Below are positions 61,096-64,000 of a stretch of DNA of 64,000 nucleotides, in pieces. Position 1 is the stretch's first letter, and each line of letters opens with the position of its first letter. Where the stretch lies: contig NZ_JAEIOT010000011.1 of assembly GCF_016342275.1 (NCBI RefSeq), forward strand, positions 62,001 to 126,000, given 5' to 3'. The notes beneath the pieces are model-generated. The model did not search any database and was not told the origin of the DNA. It saw nothing but the letters and a program-made list of their open reading frames with translations. The translations under genes and the position numbers were made by a program. Origin of the DNA: Corynebacterium marambiense (GTDB lineage: Bacteria > Actinomycetota > Actinomycetes > Mycobacteriales > Mycobacteriaceae).

Positions 61096-61362
61096 TCAGC
61101 TGGGCTGTCGGCCGCTGGTGAGCAGGAAGGCCTGGCTGAAAACCTCATCGGCCGAGAGCTCGAGTGCGGCACAGATGCTGTGGAACTCGTCGAGCGACAT
61201 CGACCGCTTGCCCCGGAGGTAGAGGCTAATCTGACTGGTGGAGATGCTGACCCGTTTGCCGAGTTCAGCCTGGGTCACCTGGCGTCTGGCGAGAGCTTCG
61301 CGCAATGTGGCGGCGATTTCCGTGCCTAAAGCGGCAGGGCGGCTTCGCGGTTGACTAGACAT
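61096..61362 (-). CDS. Small XRE-family regulator
   Basis: An 88-residue cytoplasmic helix-turn-helix protein: VTQAELGKRVSISTSQISLY followed by LRGKRSMSLDEFHSICAAL, a textbook XRE/Cro fold over about residues 15-75. The ATG at 61362 is 7 bases after a minus-strand -10 box GATACT (61370-61375) with a TGTG extension, so the mRNA is probably leaderless. It converges with the VanW gene at a 7-base gap. The YcaO remnant lies upstream, but I see no proof of a functional link. Confidence 0.85.
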   Translation of the reverse strand: MSSQPRSRPAALGTEIAATLREALARRQVTQAELGKRVSISTSQISLYLRGKRSMSLDEFHSICAALELSADEVFSQAFLLTSGRQPS

Positions 61363-61375
61363 AGGACCGAGTATC

Positions 61376-61699
61376 ACACATGACGCACGGTTTTTTGGGC
61401 TGTCAGTGTCTTTAACCGCGAAGTTTGGCCCATATTCACGAATTCGAATCCATTCGGGGATGTGGGCCAATTTCGCAGCACCCTCATATGGGGGTGTTTT
61501 GAGGTGCTTCACCCGTACCCCGGGCATGTGCGTTCTCCGGGTATGGGGAACCGGCGTGGGAATGACTCCGGACCGTCGGGGCTCCGACATCGGGGGTGGT
61601 GCGGGGGCGTTGGCCTGTTCCGTTTCCGGCGGAATCAGATGAGAACGCCCGCCCCGCCACGCGTTCCCCGCGGTGTTCGGGATTGTGTATCGGGAGGGG
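61376..61699. other. Non-coding tract before the YcaO remnant
   Basis: About 320 bases. Short open frames (for example 61406-61642) show no domain. A stretch around 61550-61640 gives GVGMTPDRR and GACSVSGGI-like text that might be the eroded N-terminus of the YcaO gene, but this is too weak to annotate. Confidence 0.3.
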
Positions 61700-62562
61700 C
61701 GTTCAAGTGGGGACGTAGACGTCGGATCGGATAGGTGGACCCTACGGCGTAAGTCGATCTGCGGTTGGCCGGGGTGGGTGCTCTCCACGTCCTCGGGGTG
61801 TGCGACCGGATACACCGTGGCCGAGGCCGCCTTCTCCGGTCTGCTCGAACTCATCGGGCGGGATGCCTACGGCACCTCGTGGTACACGCACTGGTCCGCC
61901 GCGCTCCCCGGTGGCCCCCGGTTCCCCGTCCGGGCCCAGCTGCCGGGGGTGAAGGTGGAGGCGTGCCCGCTGACGAGTTCGTTCGGCGTGCCTGTGGGGA
62001 TCGCCCCGGTCCACGCGGACACGATCAGCTCGATCGGCACGGGATACCGTCCGGGTCCGCTGAAAGCGTTGGATGTGGTGATCAACGTGGCCTGGACGTA
62101 CACCCCCGACCGGATGTCCATGGGCACGTGCGATCCCGACAGGATCAAACGGCTGTCCGAGAATTCTCGGCTCGTGCACGACATCGACGACCACCCCTGC
62201 TGTGCTGCCCCGAAACGAACCCGATCTATCGGGGCATCTGTGGGCGTGGGTAAAACCTCGGCGTGAAAGGTATCTACGGGTGGGGGCACGCGGAGTGGTC
62301 GGAGGAGCTGACCTGTGGCAGGGGAAGTCTCCTGCGCAAACTGCTGGACAGGCTCGGTGACGACATCTGCGTGTACGCTCGCGTCCGAACCTCGCGCTAC
62401 GAGCGTAGTTTCGACCCCAAAGCCGTCACGGTTGTGAGCCCCACGCTTCTTCCCACCGATTTCGGGTGGGACTGCCGACGAACCGTCCGATCGGACCGGC
62501 TGGCCCGGCTCGCGGCCGAGGAAGGGGCCGATATCTGCACCGACCTGCACCCGTTCCCGTAA
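61700..62562 (+). pseudogene. Broken YcaO-domain (azoline/TOMM-type) gene
   Basis: Two frames carry YcaO features. The first (to about 62190) has SSGCATGYTVAEAAFSGLLE then LIGRDAYGTSWY, matching the YcaO helix with its ATP-site glutamates (commonly ERDA where here GRDA is read), and a later LTSSFGVPVGIA. After a shift near 62190 the second piece (to 62562) has VTVVSPTLLPTDFGW and the ending DLHPFP, the Pro-rich C-terminus typical of azoline-forming YcaO enzymes. The N-terminal third is missing or unrecognisable and at least one frameshift is needed. YcaO enzymes cyclise Cys/Ser/Thr in ribosomal peptides, and plantazolicin-like clusters occur in corynebacteria. No intact partner was found here. 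Confidence 0.6.
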
Positions 62563-62572
62563 GGAGAAAAAG

Positions 62573-63217
62573 GTGGGTAACACGAAGGAGAAGACAGTGG
62601 GGAACACGAAGGCGGAAACGGCGAGCGGTGCGTGGGAGGAACAGGCGAATGGCACAGACCCCCGCAAGGCCCGCCGAACACTGATGTCCGTCACCCTGTT
62701 CCTCGTGGTGCTGACGGTCTTCTACGCGGCATTCACTTTCTTTGCCCGCTCGTGGCAGGTCACGGTGGCCGGTCTCGGCGTGGCCGTCGGCATTGCCCTC
62801 GTCGCCTGGCTGCTGTCCCGCCGTCGGCCGGAGCAGGCCGTTCCCTCTCCGGCCGCCACGAGATTCGTCAATATCACCTCGGCTCTCGAGGGAATCGCCA
62901 TCACCGTCGCCTACATACTGGGGTTTTTCGATCTGTGGTGGCTGTTCCTGCCCCTCGTGCTCACCTCGGTGGCCCTCCACTTCATTTCCATGCTCATCGC
63001 ATACCGCAGGGCCATCGACTGGTTCGTCGCCCCGGTCTCCCTCGCCGCCACCGCGCTCGCGTGGAGCGCGGGAACGACGGACTTCTCCAACGAGTGGGCG
63101 ATCGCCGGGGGAATGCTGTCGGGGTGCTGCGCGGGCTACGCCCTGACGCTCCTGTCCGTCGCGAGAAAGATCGGTGCCGCGGCGCAGTCGGGCGACGCCG
63201 CTGACGTGCCCGCGTAA
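62573..63217 (+). CDS. Membrane protein of unknown function downstream of the YcaO remnant
   Basis: A 214-residue protein with a charged N-terminus (residues 1-35) and about six hydrophobic helices (SVTLFLVVLTVFYAAFTFFA; VAGLGVAVGIALVAWLL; LEGIAITVAYILGFFDLWW; FLPLVLTSVALHFISMLIA; VAPVSLAATALAWSAG; AIAGGMLSGCCAGYALTLL). The GTG start lies 10 bases after the YcaO stop, and the AAGGAG ribosome site overlaps that stop (TAAGGAG), so the two once formed an operon. No family is recognised. It may have been an immunity or export factor of that lost pathway or be unrelated. Confidence 0.7.
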   Translation: MGNTKEKTVGNTKAETASGAWEEQANGTDPRKARRTLMSVTLFLVVLTVFYAAFTFFARSWQVTVAGLGVAVGIALVAWLLSRRRPEQAVPSPAATRFVNITSALEGIAITVAYILGFFDLWWLFLPLVLTSVALHFISMLIAYRRAIDWFVAPVSLAATALAWSAGTTDFSNEWAIAGGMLSGCCAGYALTLLSVARKIGAAAQSGDAADVPA

Positions 63218-63973
63218 CCGGTTCTCCCGGCCGCCCGTGCCCCGTTCGGAGGGGTCCGGCGGCGTCGCCGTCGCGCGTCGCGCTGGGGCGAGGACCGCGC
63301 CCGTACCGCCCTGTACCCGTCGCCGCGCCGGAAGAATGACGGTGGTGATCGTCCGGTGTCGCCGTTCCGGTGGGCATGTTTTACGGCCATGACTGGCATG
63401 GCCTCTCTGGTAAGCGGCGTAGGTCAATCACCACCGGACAATCTGACGCCCGCCCCATACCTTCTGACGGGCGCCGATACGTCTTGACGCTCTCCCTCAA
63501 CGGGAGCCGCAAACGGCATCGAATCCCCGCACATCGCCTGTCCGCGGTCGTCGGTCACACACCCAACCGCACCGGCAAACTCTCCGCCCGACAGCCGGAA
63601 ACCCGGGCTGACAGACAAAACGCCCATTTCGATCCGCGGTCCGACCTGGCCGGGCTTCGTATCAGAATGGGCGTTTGATGGATAGTGGGACGTCGGATTT
63701 AATAGGGGCTCAACTTGCCTTAGATCCCTGTTGGTAAGGGGTTTTGTTACTTCCGGGGCGACCTCTAGCGCTCTGTCCGAAGCGTCCGGTGACCGCCATG
63801 GGACTGACCCATGCTGAAGATCTGCACCGCTGACTACCGAGGGGTGCGATTCACCTCTTGCGTTGGCGTGCATCTCGTAAGGGGCGGCCTAGCTGGTACC
63901 ATCTTTAGTAATTACTTTATGGGTTGATAGTGCATTAGCTTCTGACTGCGGAGCTGCGCTGAGAGGGGTCGAT
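63218..63973. other. Long tract without a recognised gene
   Basis: About 750 bases. Long frames exist on both strands (a minus-strand one at 63424-63873) but have no domain and low-complexity codon use. It includes the hairpin at 63617-63677 and an AT-rich stretch (about 63900-63950) that could be the promoter of the last gene. Nothing else was identified. Confidence 0.4.
63617..63677. repeat. Long interrupted inverted repeat
   Basis: AAACGCCCATT pairs perfectly with AATGGGCGTTT at the ends (11 bp). Pairing continues with mismatches toward the centre (GAT, CG and CCG blocks). It could be a terminator or the folded remains of a small mobile element. No T tract is obvious. Confidence 0.45.
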
Positions 63974-64000
63974 GTGGACGACAAAGCGGAGAAGACAACG
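63974..64000 (+). CDS. Start of a gene cut by the window end
   Basis: GTG at 63974 after GAGAGGGG (63961-63967) begins VDDKAEKTT and runs off the window. An overlapping ATG at 63972 would read a different frame. Too short to identify. Confidence 0.3.

Noticed and set aside
63424..63873. A possible transposase or other protein on the minus strand
   Set aside because: No catalytic motif, no ribosome site and an internal inverted repeat; it reads like non-coding sequence.

Overview
The window comes from a high-G+C mycolic-acid-producing actinobacterium, almost certainly a Corynebacterium. The evidence is the dense set of arabinogalactan and mycomembrane genes: glf, glfT2, the decaprenyl-phosphoribose genes, mycolyltransferases with LGFP repeats, fadD32-pks13-accD4, cmpL1, pgfA, tmaT and aftD. 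GTP-type PEP carboxykinase, frequent GTG/TTG starts and several start codons placed 6-7 nt after a TANNNT -10 box (leaderless mRNAs) fit this.

Layout. 1-1538: the 3' end of a HAD phosphatase and a TetR regulator. 1616-24042: the cell-envelope locus, with a secreted LGFP amidase, glf, a membrane protein of unknown function, glfT2, a PAP2 phosphatase, ubiA, two mycolyltransferases, a lipoprotein, a cutinase-like lipase, and the mycolate condensation set fadD32, pks13 and accD4. 24162-27118: small membrane proteins, an XRE regulator pair and two gene-poor tracts. 27210-35819: a carbohydrate island with nagA, a DeoR regulator, a class II aldolase, a PfkB kinase, an AgaS-like SIS protein and, divergently, a three-gene PTS whose IIC is of the ascorbate (UlaA/SgaT) family plus a UPF0309-type SIS protein. 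36014-37486: a large secreted protein of unknown function. 37925-45033: UPF0104 membrane protein, cmpL1, NYN protein, trmB and pck. 45330-47728: a decayed islet with an IS110-type transposase remnant and a broken surface protein ending in an LAQTG sorting signal. 47925-59272: methyltransferase, GT4 glycosyltransferase, polytopic membrane protein, pgfA, tmaT, aftD, a DUF2613-like protein, a universal stress protein and lpqI, in the order of the mycobacterial Rv0224c-Rv0237 block with the stress protein added. 59373-61362: a VanW-domain protein and a small XRE regulator. 61700-64000: a broken YcaO gene, a membrane protein, a long non-coding tract and the first codons of another gene.

How it fits together. 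Glf and GlfT2 build galactan, UbiA and the PAP2 protein make the decaprenyl-phosphate arabinose precursor, and AftD extends arabinan. FadD32, Pks13 and AccD4 make mycolate, CmpL1, PgfA and TmaT handle trehalose monomycolate, and the mycolyltransferases attach mycolates outside. The carbohydrate island looks like a complete N-acetyl-hexosamine to triose-phosphate route, probably via tagatose-6-phosphate, coupled to an unexpected transporter class.

The observations most worth follow-up are that island, a strongly foldable RNA leader in front of the large mycolyltransferase, the YcaO remnant, a 33-codon TTG-start ORF with a strong ribosome binding site, and the absence of aftB between ubiA and cmt2. 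All family calls were made by reading the sequence; no database search was run.
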